Shown here: one piece after another, positions 20,521 through 28,534 of the stretch
How positions within the stretch are numbered: position 1 is the stretch's first letter
Layout of the letters: the number at the start of each line of letters is the position of its first letter
Origin: Flavobacteriia bacterium
GTDB taxonomy: Bacteria > Bacteroidota > Bacteroidia > Flavobacteriales_D > Crocinitomicaceae
Reading direction: 5' to 3'
Length of the DNA: 37,542 bases
Assembly: GCA_947464135.1 (NCBI GenBank)
Contig: CANHVK010000016.1
Span: 1-37,542, forward strand
The notes under the pieces: model-generated
What the model saw: the letters and a program-made list of their open reading frames with translations, nothing else
Database searches by the model: none
What the model was told of the DNA's origin: nothing
Position numbers and translations under genes: made by a program

Positions 20521-21125
20521 TTCTTAAATACGGTTTTAAAATTGTTGTAAATTGTCAATTCCAAATCTAACAAAGAAATCTCTTTTATAGAAGCAACTTT
20601 CTGGTAAACTTCATAGATAGTGTGATATTCATCATTATCTGTTTCTAAAAACAATTTGTTTAATGGTATTGTTTTTAGAGCTTCTTGTAATTTTTCATCA
20701 TATAAAATTGCTGTACCTATACTGATATAAAACTCTTCTTTTAAAAGGTTTTTCAAAAGGTTGGTTTTTCTGAATCCATGTATTATCCAGGGTTGATTCG
20801 GTCTGATTTCGTGGTTTATTTGTATGAGTTCATTGAATGCTTTTACACAATGAATAATGACAGGTATATTTAGTTTTTCAGCATACTTTAGTTGTTTTAT
20901 AAAATTTTTAATTTGTTCATTAATATTTATTTGTATTATTTTATCTAAACCTATTTCACCAATACATATACAATTATTGTTTTTAGTTATTTTTTCATCG
21001 AAAACAAAATTATTTAACTCGAATGGACCAACACCATAACTGAAAGGTGTTTCTAATTCTTCCTTTGAATTAATAATTTCTAATCCAATATTTTTTCTGG
21101 TATGAGTATGTATGTTTATTAACAT
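20505..21125 (-). CDS. Short TatD-family metal-dependent hydrolase
   Basis: A 206-residue TIM-barrel amidohydrolase-like protein. Metal ligands of TatD are all visible: HTH (His6, His8), Glu57 in IGEIGLD, His92 in VIIHC, His116 in WIIHGFRK and Asp163 in LFLETDND. It is about 50 residues shorter than Escherichia coli TatD; the shortening appears to lie in the loops between strands and at the C-terminus. TatD proteins are 3'-5' exonucleases or DNases; activity here is inferred only from family. It overlaps tcdA downstream and is divergent from the POT transporter. Confidence 0.85.
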   Translation of the reverse strand: MLINIHTHTRKNIGLEIINSKEELETPFSYGVGPFELNNFVFDEKITKNNNCICIGEIGLDKIIQININEQIKNFIKQLKYAEKLNIPVIIHCVKAFNELIQINHEIRPNQPWIIHGFRKTNLLKNLLKEEFYISIGTAILYDEKLQEALKTIPLNKLFLETDNDEYHTIYEVYQKVASIKEISLLDLELTIYNNFKTVFKKWEIG

Positions 21126-21200
21126 TGATTTTCTTTTTTAAACGAAAGTTAACAAATTAAAATAAATTTCATATTTTCACGACTTTGTAAATTTAAACCT

Positions 21201-23057
21201 ATGGAACAAACTCAAAAAGGACACCCTAAAGGACTTTATTTATTATTTACCACTGAAATGTGGGAGCGATTTAGTTACTACGGTATGCGTGGTATTTTTA
21301 CTCTTTTCTTAACTGGAGCATTAATGTTTGATAAAAAGACGGCTTCCGGTTTTTATGGGTCATATACCAGTTTAGTGTACCTTACACCAATTATCGGTGG
21401 ATACTTTGCTGATAATTTATGGGGAAATAGAAGGTCAATCATGGTAGGTGGTATAATGATGGCAATTGGCCAATTCTTTATGTTTTTGAGTGGTTCGTTC
21501 TATCAACAACACGATTTGGCGGTTACTTTTATGTTAATCGGTCTAACTTCATTAATTTTCGGAAACGGATTTTTTAAACCTAATATTTCGACATTAGTTG
21601 GTCAGTTGTATTCAGAAACAGACAAACGTAAAGATGCAGCATTCACCATTTTTTATATGGGAATTAATTTAGGTGCTTTTATCGCTCCACTTATTTGTGG
21701 AGGTTTAGGTGAAAGATATGATATCAACGGTAATCCAATCGCTGGAGCTTTTAAATGGGGATTCTTATGTGCTTGTGTTGGTATGATTATCTCGGTTATT
21801 ATGTTCAAGTTAAGAATGAATAAAGTGCTAGTTGGTCCAGATGGAGAACAAATAGGTGTAGTTTCTAATAAATTGAGACTTGCAAAAATGAATGCAGACC
21901 AAGGTGTTGAAATAGAAGAAACTCCAAAATCTAAAAGCAACATTTATATCGGTGTTTTAATCGGTATCTTTTTATTTATCATTCTTAGATTTCAAGTTTT
22001 TATTTCTGCAGATGAGTCTACAGTTGATGTTGTCAATAATTACATCTCTGCGGCTATATTTGCTATTGCTGTTGCCATTCCTTTGATAATAATTCTTGAT
22101 AAATCTTTAACCAAAGTTGAAAAAAGCCAAATCAGTGTGATTTATATTATTGCTTTTTTCGTGATTTTCTTCTGGGCAGCTTTTGAACAAGCTGGAGCTT
22201 CTCTTACCTTCTTTGCTCAAGAACAAACGGATAGAGTATTTTTTGGATGGGCAATGCCTGCCAGTTGGTTTGGAAGTTTTAATGCTGTATTTATTGTTAT
22301 TTTAGCTCCAATCGTTTCTATTTTGTGGACTAAATTAGCTAACAAAGGAAAAGAACCTGCATCTCCATATAAACAAGCTATGGGGCTATTTTTACTTGCT
22401 TTGGGTTATGTATTTATTGCTTATGGTGTGAAAGGAGTTGAACCTGGTATCAAAGTGAGTATTATTTGGTTGACAGGTTTATACCTAATTCATACAGTTG
22501 GTGAATTATTTTTATCTCCAATTGGATTATCTATGGTAAATAAATTAGCTCCTGTACGTTTTGCTTCATTATTGATGGGGGTATGGTTTTTAAGTACAGC
22601 AGCAGCAAATAATTTTGCAGGATTTTTAAGTTCATTCTATCCTGAACCAGTTGTAAAAGCTTCTTATGTTCGTGAATTAGAAAAAGAATATTCTACCAAA
22701 AATCACAAGGCATTATTACAAGTTGAAGATTTAAATGCGGCGAAATTAGCTGATACAACAGTTGTTTTTGATGCGAAAGGAATTGAGCAAAATGTGAAAT
22801 ACGATGCGATTAAGTTCAACAATCTGTTTCCGAAAACTACAAACAAAAAACAATTAGAAGAAAATGCTAAAGTGATTGAAAAAATTAAGATCGAAGCAGC
22901 TAAAAATTCAATCAATATTGAAAAATCATTTCTTGGAATCAAAATTAATGATTTGTACTCATTTTTCATGCTATTTGTTTACTTAGCAGGTGGTGCAGCG
23001 ATTGTGCTATTTTTCTTAAGTAAACCATTATTAAAAATGATGCATGGAGTGAAATAA
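21201..23057 (+). CDS. POT/PTR-family proton-coupled peptide transporter
   Basis: A 618-residue inner-membrane protein of the proton-dependent oligopeptide transporter family. The hallmark E-x-x-ERFSYYGMRG motif is on helix 1 (residues about 19-30), followed by GGYFADNLWGNRRSI, GFFKPNISTLVGQLY and FTIFYMGINLGAF. WAAFEQAGASLTFFA is the helix-7 signature. A hydrophilic segment of roughly 90 residues (about 485-575) precedes the last helix; this insertion is common in Bacteroidota members. It takes up di-/tripeptides with protons. A terminator follows closely. Confidence 0.93.
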   Translation: MEQTQKGHPKGLYLLFTTEMWERFSYYGMRGIFTLFLTGALMFDKKTASGFYGSYTSLVYLTPIIGGYFADNLWGNRRSIMVGGIMMAIGQFFMFLSGSFYQQHDLAVTFMLIGLTSLIFGNGFFKPNISTLVGQLYSETDKRKDAAFTIFYMGINLGAFIAPLICGGLGERYDINGNPIAGAFKWGFLCACVGMIISVIMFKLRMNKVLVGPDGEQIGVVSNKLRLAKMNADQGVEIEETPKSKSNIYIGVLIGIFLFIILRFQVFISADESTVDVVNNYISAAIFAIAVAIPLIIILDKSLTKVEKSQISVIYIIAFFVIFFWAAFEQAGASLTFFAQEQTDRVFFGWAMPASWFGSFNAVFIVILAPIVSILWTKLANKGKEPASPYKQAMGLFLLALGYVFIAYGVKGVEPGIKVSIIWLTGLYLIHTVGELFLSPIGLSMVNKLAPVRFASLLMGVWFLSTAAANNFAGFLSSFYPEPVVKASYVRELEKEYSTKNHKALLQVEDLNAAKLADTTVVFDAKGIEQNVKYDAIKFNNLFPKTTNKKQLEENAKVIEKIKIEAAKNSINIEKSFLGIKINDLYSFFMLFVYLAGGAAIVLFFLSKPLLKMMHGVK

Positions 23058-23077
23058 TAAACTCACTTTAATTTAAG

Positions 23078-23104
23078 GGCTTTCTTTTTAGGAAGCCTTT
23101 TTTT
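23078..23104 (+). terminator. Intrinsic terminator of the POT transporter gene
   Basis: GGCTTTC (23078-23084) and GGAAGCC (23091-23097) form a 7-bp stem (one G-T pair) with loop TTTTTA, followed by T7. The IS3 remnant begins about 10 bases after the T-run. Confidence 0.8.
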
Positions 23105-23120
23105 ATGTTTATATTGTCCC

Positions 23121-23139
23121 GTCCTAAAATAAGTTGACA
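23121..23139 (+). repeat. Left inverted repeat of the IS3 element
   Basis: GTCCTAAAATAAGTTGACA, complementary to 24407-24424 apart from one extra A. It lies just upstream of the orfA start (23157). Confidence 0.75.
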
Positions 23140-23156
23140 ACATTTAGCTTATTTTA

Positions 23157-23555
23157 ATGAAACCACAGGAAGAACAGAAGAAGAAGCGTACCCAACGCGA
23201 TTATAACTTAGGCTTTAAATTAGCTTTTATCTCTCAAGTTGAAAAAGGTGAAATGACCTACAAACAAGCCCAAAAAGCTTATGGTATTCAAGGTCGCAGT
23301 ACAGTTTTAAATTGGTTAAGAAAATTTGGTAATTTAGATTGGAAAAACCCAAATGTTCATTTTATGTCATCTCCAAAATTGGAAGAAACGCCAGCTCAAA
23401 AGATTAAACGTTTAGAAAACGAATTAGAAGAACAGCGATTTAAAAATGAAATGCTTAATTATATGATTGATTTGTCTGATAAACAATATGGAACAGCAAT
23501 CAGAAAAAAGTTTTCACCCAAACAATCAGAAGATTCCAACAAGAACGAGCAATAA
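23157..23555 (+). CDS. IS3-family transposase OrfA (helix-turn-helix)
   Basis: A 132-residue protein with an N-terminal helix-turn-helix of the IS3/IS911 OrfA type (YNLGFKLAFISQVEKGEMTY ... AYGIQGRSTVLNWLRKFG). It is followed by a leucine-zipper-like coiled coil (IKRLENELEEQRFKNEMLN). OrfA binds the element's ends. Near its end it has a canonical programmed frameshift site. OrfA itself has no visible lesion, although the product would be non-productive without OrfB. Confidence 0.85.
   Translation: MKPQEEQKKKRTQRDYNLGFKLAFISQVEKGEMTYKQAQKAYGIQGRSTVLNWLRKFGNLDWKNPNVHFMSSPKLEETPAQKIKRLENELEEQRFKNEMLNYMIDLSDKQYGTAIRKKFSPKQSEDSNKNEQ
23504..23510 (+). other. Programmed -1 frameshift heptamer (A AAA AAG)
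   Basis: The slippery sequence AAAAAAG is in exact phase with orfA (codons AAA at 23505 and AAG at 23508). After a -1 slip the frame stays open through GTT TTC ACC ... into the orfB sequence. This is the standard mechanism by which IS3 elements make the OrfAB transposase. Confidence 0.75.
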
Positions 23556-24375
23556 GTCTTTCTCTTACTTGTCGATTGTTTGGGATTAGTAGACAATCAA
23601 TTTATCAAAAAGAAAAAAGGTTTTCCTTTCGTCAAAAAGAACTTGAACAAGTAAAACAAGAAGTAATTAAACTACGAATGGAAATGCCTCGAATAGGTGG
23701 ACGTAAACTCTATTATTTATTAGAGGAGACCTTCAATTCTAGGTTTATTAAAATTGGTAGAGATGCTTTTTTTGATTTCCTACGTAAGGAGTGAATGCTG
23801 GTAAAACCAATGAAAAATTATACCAAAACAACCAACTCAAAACATTGGTTACGAAAACATCCAAATCTACTTTCAAATCTCGTAATAAAGGAGCCTGAAC
23901 AAGTTTTTGTTAGTGACATAACTTATGTAAAAAGTATGGATGATACTCATTATTTATCTTTAGTAACAGATGCTTATAGTAGAAAAATAATGGGTTATCA
24001 TTTAAGCAATGATATGACTGATGAAAATGTGTAAAAGCACTAAGAATGGCTATTAAAAATAAGAAAACAAACAAACCATCTATACATCATTCAGACAGAG
24101 GATTACAATACTGTTCAGAACTTTATCAATATGAACTGAAACAAAACAATATCACTCAATTAATGACAGATGGATATGATTGTTATCAAAATGCTCATGC
24201 AGAAAGAATTAATGGGATATTAAAAAATGAATTTTTAATCTATAAATGTCATAATAATCAACAACTCTATCATCTAATCAAAGAATCAATCGAAATTTAC
24301 AATAATAAATGACCGCATTTGAGTTTAAAATATAAAACCCCTAATTTTGTATACGAAAAAACCGTGAGAAACTAA
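23510..24375 (+). pseudogene. IS3-family transposase OrfB, broken by two nonsense mutations and a frameshift
   Basis: Read from the frameshift site, the conceptual product has the HTH_21-like segment (IRRFQQERAISLSL, CRLFGISRQSIYQ) and the complete rve-type integrase core. All three DDE acids survive: Asp in VFVSDITYVK, Asp in HHSDRGLQYCS and Glu in AHAERINGILKNEF. There are three lesions. First, TGA at 23792-23794, where the family has glycine (LRKE-G-MLVKP, GGA to TGA). Second, a one-base deletion at about 24029-24031 (ENV-VKALRMA), which moves the frame. Third, TGA at 24310-24312, where YNNKRPH is expected (CGA to TGA). The restored frame ends at TAA 24373-24375. Confidence 0.88.
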
Positions 24376-24395
24376 TCCCACGGTTTAATATTTTT
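24359..24395 (+). terminator. Terminator-like hairpin at the 3' end of the IS3 element
   Basis: AAACCGTG (24359-24366) and CACGGTTT (24379-24386) form a perfect 8-bp stem around a 12-base loop, followed by AATATTTTT. It overlaps the last codons of orfB and probably terminates the transposase transcript. Confidence 0.6.
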
Positions 24396-24406
24396 AATTT
24401 TTAACC

Positions 24407-24424
24407 TGTCAACTATTTTAGGAC
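24407..24424 (-). repeat. Right inverted repeat of the IS3 element
   Basis: TGTCAACTATTTTAGGAC, the reverse complement of the left repeat except for one missing base. Confidence 0.75.
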
Positions 24425-24490
24425 AAGTTATTTATATGTTTATTTAATCAAAGATTATGTATATAATAAACTTTATGTAGATTGTATAAT

Positions 24491-25297
24491 TTAGTCTTTA
24501 ATACAACGTATTGAAAGCCCTAACTTTTTATTACTGTTGTTTGTACTAATTGATTCAGAATTGGAATACATTCCTTTATAGTATGCGTCTATTGAATTTA
24601 ATTCTGTTGAAGTCCACCAATATCCATAGTTTCCAATTGAACCGAAATTTCCACCATTATTTCTGTATCCACTGGGTAATGCAGTAAAAAGAGATGAATT
24701 AGTAGTGTTTTCATTCGTTTGATTCCAACTTGTTATTTGGATTTCTTTTAGCTTTCCGCCAGCAATTTTTTCTCCACCTAAATAATTAATGAGAATATTC
24801 CAATCTATCTCACTTGGTACGTGCCAACCTATTGGACATACATTTTTATTGATATTCACTTCATCTTTTATTACATACCAATTGTACAAATTTCCATATT
24901 TTGAATTATATGTTGAATCATTATTAAAAAAACAATAAGTTGGTTGGTTATTGGTTGACCAATTGTTTGAATTTGGTTCTATATTAATTTTAGTACCATC
25001 ATTATATTTTGTAACTTTTAAATTCTCAGCCATCCATTCTTGATTTTCAATAATTACTGTTTTATATACGTTTCCTTCAATGTCTGTTACACCATTCCCA
25101 AATTGACCAATTGATTTTATAGATGAACTAAAGTTAATTGCGTTGTTTTTTTTGTCAGTAATTTCAGTTTTAACAATTTGATTATGAGTATCAGATTTTT
25201 TTTCTTCTTTTTTTTTACAAGAAAATAATAAAAAGGTTATTATGATCGTTAATGAAAAACTATAAAACATAATTATGTTTGATTTTTTAATTTGCAT
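24491..25297 (-). CDS. FISUMP-domain lipoprotein
   Basis: About 268 residues. The N-terminus is a lipoprotein signal (FSLTIIITFLLFSC, then a run of K and E), followed by a polar linker of about 40 residues and one FISUMP domain. The domain has DIEGNVYKTVIIENQEWMA, NLKVTKYNDGTKI, YGNLYNWYVI, CPIGWHVPSEIDWNILINYL, GGEKIAGGKLKE, a YWWTST motif and terminal LSIRCIKD. It is a paralogue of the secreted protein at 1826-2470 but lipid-anchored. Start choice is uncertain: ATG 25297 gives an N-terminus with lysines before the hydrophobic core, but it lies only 3 bases after a -7 box. ATG at 25270 is the alternative. The TTG at 25303 is within the -7 box. Confidence 0.83.
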   Translation of the reverse strand: MQIKKSNIIMFYSFSLTIIITFLLFSCKKKEEKKSDTHNQIVKTEITDKKNNAINFSSSIKSIGQFGNGVTDIEGNVYKTVIIENQEWMAENLKVTKYNDGTKINIEPNSNNWSTNNQPTYCFFNNDSTYNSKYGNLYNWYVIKDEVNINKNVCPIGWHVPSEIDWNILINYLGGEKIAGGKLKEIQITSWNQTNENTTNSSLFTALPSGYRNNGGNFGSIGNYGYWWTSTELNSIDAYYKGMYSNSESISTNNSNKKLGLSIRCIKD

Positions 25298-25300
25298 AAA

Positions 25301-25308
25301 CAAATATA
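25301..25308 (-). promoter_or_regulatory. -7 element (TATATTTG) of the FISUMP lipoprotein gene
   Basis: A perfect TAnnTTTG on the minus strand, 3 bases before ATG 25297. It implies either a near-leaderless transcript or initiation at the downstream ATG 25270. No good TTG is visible at the -33 distance. Confidence 0.5.
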
Positions 25309-25367
25309 GTTTTTGTAACTTAAAATTGATTTTTATTTTGTGTCTGTTTTAGTAATTACTGAAAATT

Positions 25368-26738
25368 TCAAAGAACCGATACTAATTCTTCAATATTCTT
25401 AACATACATCATCGAAATTTGATGTAGCAAACCATCGTTCGTCTTTTTACCCTTTATAGTGATATTCCCACCTTGATTATGCAGTAAGAAAGTAATAGAT
25501 TCAATTGCATCTAGAAATTTTAAAGGGTTTTCAATTGAGCGAATTGTTTTATCATTTTTTGATTGATAGGTATAATAAAATCCTGCCTGTAAAGTATTTG
25601 TTACATTTTTCGGGATTGTATTTGTAAGCAAATCTCCATTGAAAGTGATGTTGGGAATAGGGGACTGATTTAAATATGGGCTGATTGTTTTTTTTATTAA
25701 ATCCGCCTTTTCTCCTAATTGAATGAAACAAGTTGGAATTGTCTGGTGGTGATAAGCTAATGCAAGTTCTCCTTTTGTAATATTTGAAAAAGGTTTATTC
25801 CCTAAAGACATGAGAGCTAACTGCATCATCAAATTTTCTTCTGTTAATCGAGAAAGCAAATTGGGGTAAAAGTCAGTTAAGAATGCATCTGTTTTATACG
25901 GATTGATTGATAATCCCATTCCACTTACAAAATCTGATTGTGAAATTGAATTCAAAGCAGCAGGCGCATTATCGTTAAAGAATAACCGTTTTTTTAATGC
26001 TACACTAAAATCAAAATCAATATCACCATTCAAACTTCCGTTTTTAAACGTGAAATCCCCTGTTATGTAGCTGTTTTTATAAAGTGATAATAATTCTTCA
26101 CGTTGTGATCCTAGTCGGTCTAAATAGTGTGCATCCAACATTCGTTGCATATTTTCCATGTGTAATCGAATCGAGATAGCTGTATTATTTTTGTTAGTGG
26201 AGATTAAATTTTTTCTGGGTTTTAAAGAATGAGTATACGCTTTGTTGATTGTTTCTTTGGATGCGAATTTTGATAGGTGTATTATTGCTGTGTGCGCATC
26301 GATTCTACCAGATAGATTATTTCCAGTAATAAAATTGGAAGTGGTTCCAGGTTCTACTAAATAACCCAATGAACTGAATTTATCACATAATGAATCTTTT
26401 TGTTTTACTGGTAAAAACAAGTATACACCTGAAGGTGTGCCGTTTGCTTGAAACAAACTGTCAATCGTAAAATAGATGGATTGTTTTATGTCAAATCCTT
26501 TACTTAAGGTTGATACTTCGGATTTAAGTAGGGTATTTAATTTGGGAATGTCTTGATATTCCAAGTCGTTTAATAAATTATCTAAAGTTATTTTTCCTGA
26601 TAAAAAAGTAGAAGGGGTGTGTTCAATAAAACTTAAGAATGAATCTTCTGTCGTTTTTGTTTTTTCCTTATCAGAACAAGCGATTGAAAGTATGAAAACA
26701 AATAAAACACAAATAAAAATACGAGTTGAAAAATACAT
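25368..26738 (-). CDS. Lipoprotein of unknown function, DUF4836-like
   Basis: A 456-residue protein with a lipoprotein signal (FICVLFVFILSIAC, lipobox SIAC). The mature protein has features reminiscent of Bacteroidota DUF4836 lipoproteins. These include: an early P-x-x-(A/T)-x-FLSGKI segment; GFDIKQSIYFTIDSLF; a GVYLFLPVKQKDSL segment; and later strands such as ITGDFTFKNGSLNGDIDFDF and GKKTNDGLLHQI. No enzymatic motif is visible. The DUF4836 assignment is from general resemblance and is not firm. It is divergent from the acidic protein at 26787 with only 48 bases between the two start codons. Confidence 0.7.
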   Translation of the reverse strand: MYFSTRIFICVLFVFILSIACSDKEKTKTTEDSFLSFIEHTPSTFLSGKITLDNLLNDLEYQDIPKLNTLLKSEVSTLSKGFDIKQSIYFTIDSLFQANGTPSGVYLFLPVKQKDSLCDKFSSLGYLVEPGTTSNFITGNNLSGRIDAHTAIIHLSKFASKETINKAYTHSLKPRKNLISTNKNNTAISIRLHMENMQRMLDAHYLDRLGSQREELLSLYKNSYITGDFTFKNGSLNGDIDFDFSVALKKRLFFNDNAPAALNSISQSDFVSGMGLSINPYKTDAFLTDFYPNLLSRLTEENLMMQLALMSLGNKPFSNITKGELALAYHHQTIPTCFIQLGEKADLIKKTISPYLNQSPIPNITFNGDLLTNTIPKNVTNTLQAGFYYTYQSKNDKTIRSIENPLKFLDAIESITFLLHNQGGNITIKGKKTNDGLLHQISMMYVKNIEELVSVL

Positions 26739-26786
26739 AGTGCTAATTTTATTACCAAATTTGTAAATATATTCAATTCACCTAAA

Positions 26787-27353
26787 ATGCACTACATCGA
26801 GCCTTTTTATTTATGGCGTAATTTTTATATTGCTTCTGAAGATGCTTCTTCTCCTTTTTATGGAAAAGAGAATAGTGAATTCGAATTTACCGACCATATT
26901 TACAATTTTGTAATTCATCCACAATGGGATTCGATTGGTTCTCCAACCTTGTTTATTAAAATATTATTTGTTGATTATGAAGAAGGTTTTGCCATTATTG
27001 AGATGATAGGAGAATGGAATGATGCGATTGAAAATGACATCATGATTTTGAAACGAGATATTATCGAACAAATGATGGAATGTGGAATTAATAAATACAT
27101 TTTAATAGGTGAAAATGTATTGAATTTTCATTATTCAGATGATTGTTATTATGAAGAATGGTTTGAAGAGGTAGAAGAAGGTTGGATCGCGATGGTTAAT
27201 TTCCACGACCATGTAATTCGTGAGTTCGAACGCATTAATATTGATAGTTATTTCGTGATTGGGGGAGAGTTAGAAGATGAAGAATGGAGAACTTTGTCGC
27301 CTATGGATTTTTACAACCGCGTTTCAGATTATGTTGTTAAACGACTTAATTAA
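26787..27353 (+). CDS. Conserved acidic protein of unknown function
   Basis: A 188-residue cytoplasmic protein without signal peptide or membrane helix. It is very acidic and aromatic: segments such as SDDCYYEEWFEEVEEGW and GGELEDEEWRTLSP. It has a short alpha/beta-like pattern (FAIIEMIGEWNDAIENDIMI, CGINKYILIGENVLNFHY). I do not recognise a named family. It ends 9 bases before the sigma-54 response regulator in the same direction, so the two are probably co-transcribed and may be functionally linked. Confidence 0.75.
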   Translation: MHYIEPFYLWRNFYIASEDASSPFYGKENSEFEFTDHIYNFVIHPQWDSIGSPTLFIKILFVDYEEGFAIIEMIGEWNDAIENDIMILKRDIIEQMMECGINKYILIGENVLNFHYSDDCYYEEWFEEVEEGWIAMVNFHDHVIREFERINIDSYFVIGGELEDEEWRTLSPMDFYNRVSDYVVKRLN

Positions 27354-27362
27354 AAGATTAAA

Positions 27363-28529
27363 ATGAAAAAAATAGTAATCATAGATGATGAGCGAAGTAT
27401 TCGCAGAGCCTTAGGAGAAATTTTACAATTTGAAGGGTATGATGTGTTAGAAGCTGAAGATGGAATGGTAGGAGTAGAATTGATTAAAAATAATCAAACG
27501 GATTTGGTGTTTTGCGATATCAAAATGCCTGGTATGGATGGTATGGATGTGTTGGATGAATTACATCAGCTTCATCCTGAAATTCCCATTGTTATGATAA
27601 GTGGTCATGGAACTATTGAAACTGCTGTTGAAGCAATTAAAAAAGGAGCTTTTGATTTTATTGAAAAACCCTTGGATTTAAATCGAATTTTAGTAACAAT
27701 TCGAAATGCAAGTGAACGAATTTCATTGGTTGAACAAACAGCAATATTAAAAACCACGATTCGCAAAATTAAAGGTAGTAACATCATTGGTGAATCGAAT
27801 GAGATAAAGCGTATTCGTGAAATGATTGAAAAAGTTGCGCCGTCGGATGTCCGCGTGTTAATCACTGGAGAAAATGGAACAGGGAAGGAGTTGGTTGCAC
27901 GTTCGCTTCATGATTTGTCAAATCGTGCAAAACTTCCTTTTGTAGAGGTAAACTGCGCTGCTATTCCAGGTGAATTAATTGAGAGTGAATTGTTTGGTTA
28001 TGAGAAAGGAGCTTTTACATCCGCTGTAAAAGATAAAAAAGGTAAATTTGAGTTAGCAAATGGCGGAACACTTTTTTTAGATGAAATTGGAGATATGAGT
28101 TTAGCCGCCCAAGCAAAAGTGCTTCGAGCTTTACAAGAAAATGTAATTCAAAAAGTAGGTAGCGAAAAAGATACGAAAGTAAATTGCCGAGTGATTGCAG
28201 CTACTAACAAAGATTTACGCAAAGAAATTAATGAAGGGAGATTCAGAGAAGATTTATTCCATCGTTTAGCAATTATTCCTATACACGTTCCAAGTTTAAA
28301 CGAACGTAAAGAAGATATACCTTTATTAGCAGAACATTTTCTTACATTAATTTGCAATGACCATGGAATTGCTCGTAAGTCTTTTGAAGAAGATGCTTTA
28401 ATGGCTATGCAAAACATAAATTGGACTGGAAATATTCGTGAATTACGCAATATTATCGAGCGTTTAGTTATTTTAGCAGATCATTTAATTACCAGTGAAG
28501 AAGTAAGAAGATATGCAAATGTGACATAA
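27363..28529 (+). CDS. Sigma-54-dependent response regulator lacking a DNA-binding domain
   Basis: A 388-residue NtrC-type protein. The receiver domain (1-120) has IIDDERS, phospho-acceptor Asp52 in CDIKMPGMDG, MISGHGT and Lys102 in IEKPL. The AAA+ sigma-54 activation domain (~140-375) has Walker A GENGTGKE (169-176), ELFGYEKGAFTSA, Walker B TLFLDE (236-241), RALQE, R-finger region FREDLFHRL and the NIRELRN segment. The protein ends at RRYANVT right after the AAA+ domain, so the usual Fis-type helix-turn-helix is absent. The sigma-54 contact loop reads GAFTSA (216-221) instead of GAFTGA. Such HTH-less forms occur in Bacteroidota and presumably activate from solution or with a partner. Confidence 0.9.
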   Translation: MKKIVIIDDERSIRRALGEILQFEGYDVLEAEDGMVGVELIKNNQTDLVFCDIKMPGMDGMDVLDELHQLHPEIPIVMISGHGTIETAVEAIKKGAFDFIEKPLDLNRILVTIRNASERISLVEQTAILKTTIRKIKGSNIIGESNEIKRIREMIEKVAPSDVRVLITGENGTGKELVARSLHDLSNRAKLPFVEVNCAAIPGELIESELFGYEKGAFTSAVKDKKGKFELANGGTLFLDEIGDMSLAAQAKVLRALQENVIQKVGSEKDTKVNCRVIAATNKDLRKEINEGRFREDLFHRLAIIPIHVPSLNERKEDIPLLAEHFLTLICNDHGIARKSFEEDALMAMQNINWTGNIRELRNIIERLVILADHLITSEEVRRYANVT

Positions 28530-28534
28530 GCTAA

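Larger units (their letters stand above)
23115..24425 (+). mobile_element. Decayed IS3-family insertion sequence
   Basis: About 1.3 kb bounded by imperfect terminal inverted repeats (GTCCTAAAATAAGTTGACA at the left; its complement, one base shorter, at the right). It carries orfA and a broken orfB in the IS3 arrangement, with orfB in the -1 frame relative to orfA. The exact outer ends are uncertain: the left end could begin at TGTCCC (23115) or at 23121. I see no convincing target-site duplication. The three lesions in orfB mean this copy cannot make its own transposase. Confidence 0.85.

Noticed and set aside
23157-24312. Several separate small genes in the IS region
   Set aside because: The three pieces after orfA join into one DDE transposase when two stops and a one-base deletion are reversed.
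23105-24440. Target-site duplication flanking the IS3 remnant
   Set aside because: Both flanks contain TTTATAT-like sequence, but not at matching distances from the inverted repeats in an AT-rich context, so it is not convincing.
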